In this document: positions 63,471 through 64,000 of the stretch, piece by piece
Position numbering within the stretch: the first letter of the stretch is position 1
Layout: every line of letters begins with the position of its first letter
Origin: Schlegelella aquatica
GTDB taxonomy: Bacteria > Pseudomonadota > Gammaproteobacteria > Burkholderiales > Burkholderiaceae_C
NCBI RefSeq assembly: GCF_026013905.1
Contig: NZ_CP110257.1
Span: 2,750,001-2,814,000, forward strand
Length of the DNA: 64,000 nt
Reading direction: 5' to 3'
Translations under genes and position numbers: made by a program
The notes under the pieces: generated by a model
What the model was told of the DNA's origin: nothing
Database searches by the model: none
The model's input: the letters and a program-made list of their open reading frames with translations, nothing else

Positions 63471-64000
63471 ATGTCACACCAAGCACTGCCCCTCGCCTCC
63501 TTCGAGCCGGCGCGCTATACGGACGCCGAGGCCGCCCTCCGACGCGTGATCGAGATCTACGAGCACTCGATAGCGAGCCTGCGTGACGCCCTGCGCCGCT
63601 TCGTCGCGGGCGAGTCGTTCGCCCAGCGCGTGCGGGCCTGCTACCCCTACGTGCGCGTGCGCACCGAGACAGTGGCGCGGGCCGATTCGCGCCTGGCGTA
63701 CGGCTTCGTGGCCGGGCCCGGCACGTACGAGACCACGCTCACCCGCCCCGACCTCTTCCGCAACTACTACCTCGAGCAGTTCGCCCTGCTGATCAAGAAC
63801 CACGGTGTGCCCATCGAGGTCGGCCTGAGCCAGCAGCCCATCCCGCTGCACTTCAGCCTCGCCGAGGACGACCACCTCGAGGGCTCCCTGCCCGCCGAGC
63901 GGCGCCTCCTGATCCGCGACCTCTTCGATCTGCCGGATCTGGCGACGATGGACGACGGCATCGCCAACGGCACCTACGAGCCGCTGGCCGGCGAGCCCTT
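63471..64000 (+). CDS. amn: AMP nucleosidase (3' end cut by window edge)
   Basis: The first 176 residues are present and match the AMP nucleosidase N-terminal domain: YPYVRVRTETVARADSRLAYGFV, GPGTYETTLTRPDLFRNYYL and IEVGLSQQPIPLHFSLAE. The enzyme splits AMP to adenine and ribose 5-phosphate, controlling AMP level; the catalytic phosphorylase-like domain lies beyond the window. Usual length is about 480-500 residues. No ribosome site precedes the ATG. Confidence 0.93.
   Translation, partial: MSHQALPLASFEPARYTDAEAALRRVIEIYEHSIASLRDALRRFVAGESFAQRVRACYPYVRVRTETVARADSRLAYGFVAGPGTYETTLTRPDLFRNYYLEQFALLIKNHGVPIEVGLSQQPIPLHFSLAEDDHLEGSLPAERRLLIRDLFDLPDLATMDDGIANGTYEPLAGEP

Overview
The window is about 70% GC, densely packed and mostly operonic. 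Gene content points to a betaproteobacterium of the order Burkholderiales: glyQ-glyS-gmhB-acyltransferase next to lnt-corC, a STAS-domain protein between dksA and hslVU, carbonic anhydrase beside aceK, and a MerR-type LiuR regulator with isovaleryl-CoA dehydrogenase. Genus cannot be fixed from sequence reading alone. I saw no tRNA, rRNA, CRISPR, phage, integrase or insertion sequence. The region reads as core and metabolic chromosome, not an island.

Layout. 1-11275: a phosphonate locus. A DUF1045 protein (cut by the left edge) and phnF run leftward. phnG-H-I-J, a PhnO-like acetyltransferase and phnK-L-M run rightward. A converging operon encodes the transporter phnC-D-E plus a PhnZ-like HD protein. 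Four Pho-box-like repeats and a PhnF-type operator lie upstream of phnC, and the same operator core sits between phnF and phnG. 11394-17967: a translationally coupled formate dehydrogenase operon with a TorD-like chaperone, a small Tat peptide, alpha, beta and cytochrome b subunits, and two extra lipoprotein-type genes. 18083-20060: phosphatidylserine decarboxylase, a rhodanese and an HCCA-isomerase-like protein. 20078-23864: a TRAP transporter. 24077-27730: acyl-CoA dehydrogenase, SDR, MaoC-like protein and thiolase. 27772-33844: aceK, carbonic anhydrase, a broken thioesterase, isovaleryl-CoA dehydrogenase, a thioesterase, liuR and a metallo-beta-lactamase hydrolase. 33825-36793: a LysR/exporter pair and a YgjP-like metallopeptidase. 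36909-44487: envelope and housekeeping genes (acyltransferase, two GmhB-type proteins, glycyl-tRNA synthetase, lnt, corC). 44667-51931: a CobW GTPase, an unusual DksA, a STAS protein, hslVU, coaX and a small zinc protein. 52419-55706: fused isobutyryl-CoA mutase. 55739-57177: a GspE/PilB-like ATPase gene with a large internal deletion. 57221-63351: a membrane protein, a MoxR/DUF58/VWA cluster, a DegP-like protease and two small orphan proteins behind an 11-bp tandem repeat. 63471 to the end: amn, cut by the right edge.

The genes fit an aerobic heterotroph using phosphonates, formate, organic acids and branched-chain amino acids. Near-identical palindromes of the form TTGACGTTNACGTAAACGTC lie before the thioesterase/ivd genes, between liuR and the hydrolase, and about 20 kb away before icmF. 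They tie leucine and valine breakdown into one probable LiuR regulon. I found no convincing wholly new system. The best leads are the dual Pho-box/PhnF promoter, the LiuR control of icmF, a second GmhB-type protein lacking its nucleophile, a DksA with a histone-H1-like tail and one zinc-finger cysteine, the two extra lipoproteins of the formate dehydrogenase operon, and two genes broken by internal deletions that keep both ends.
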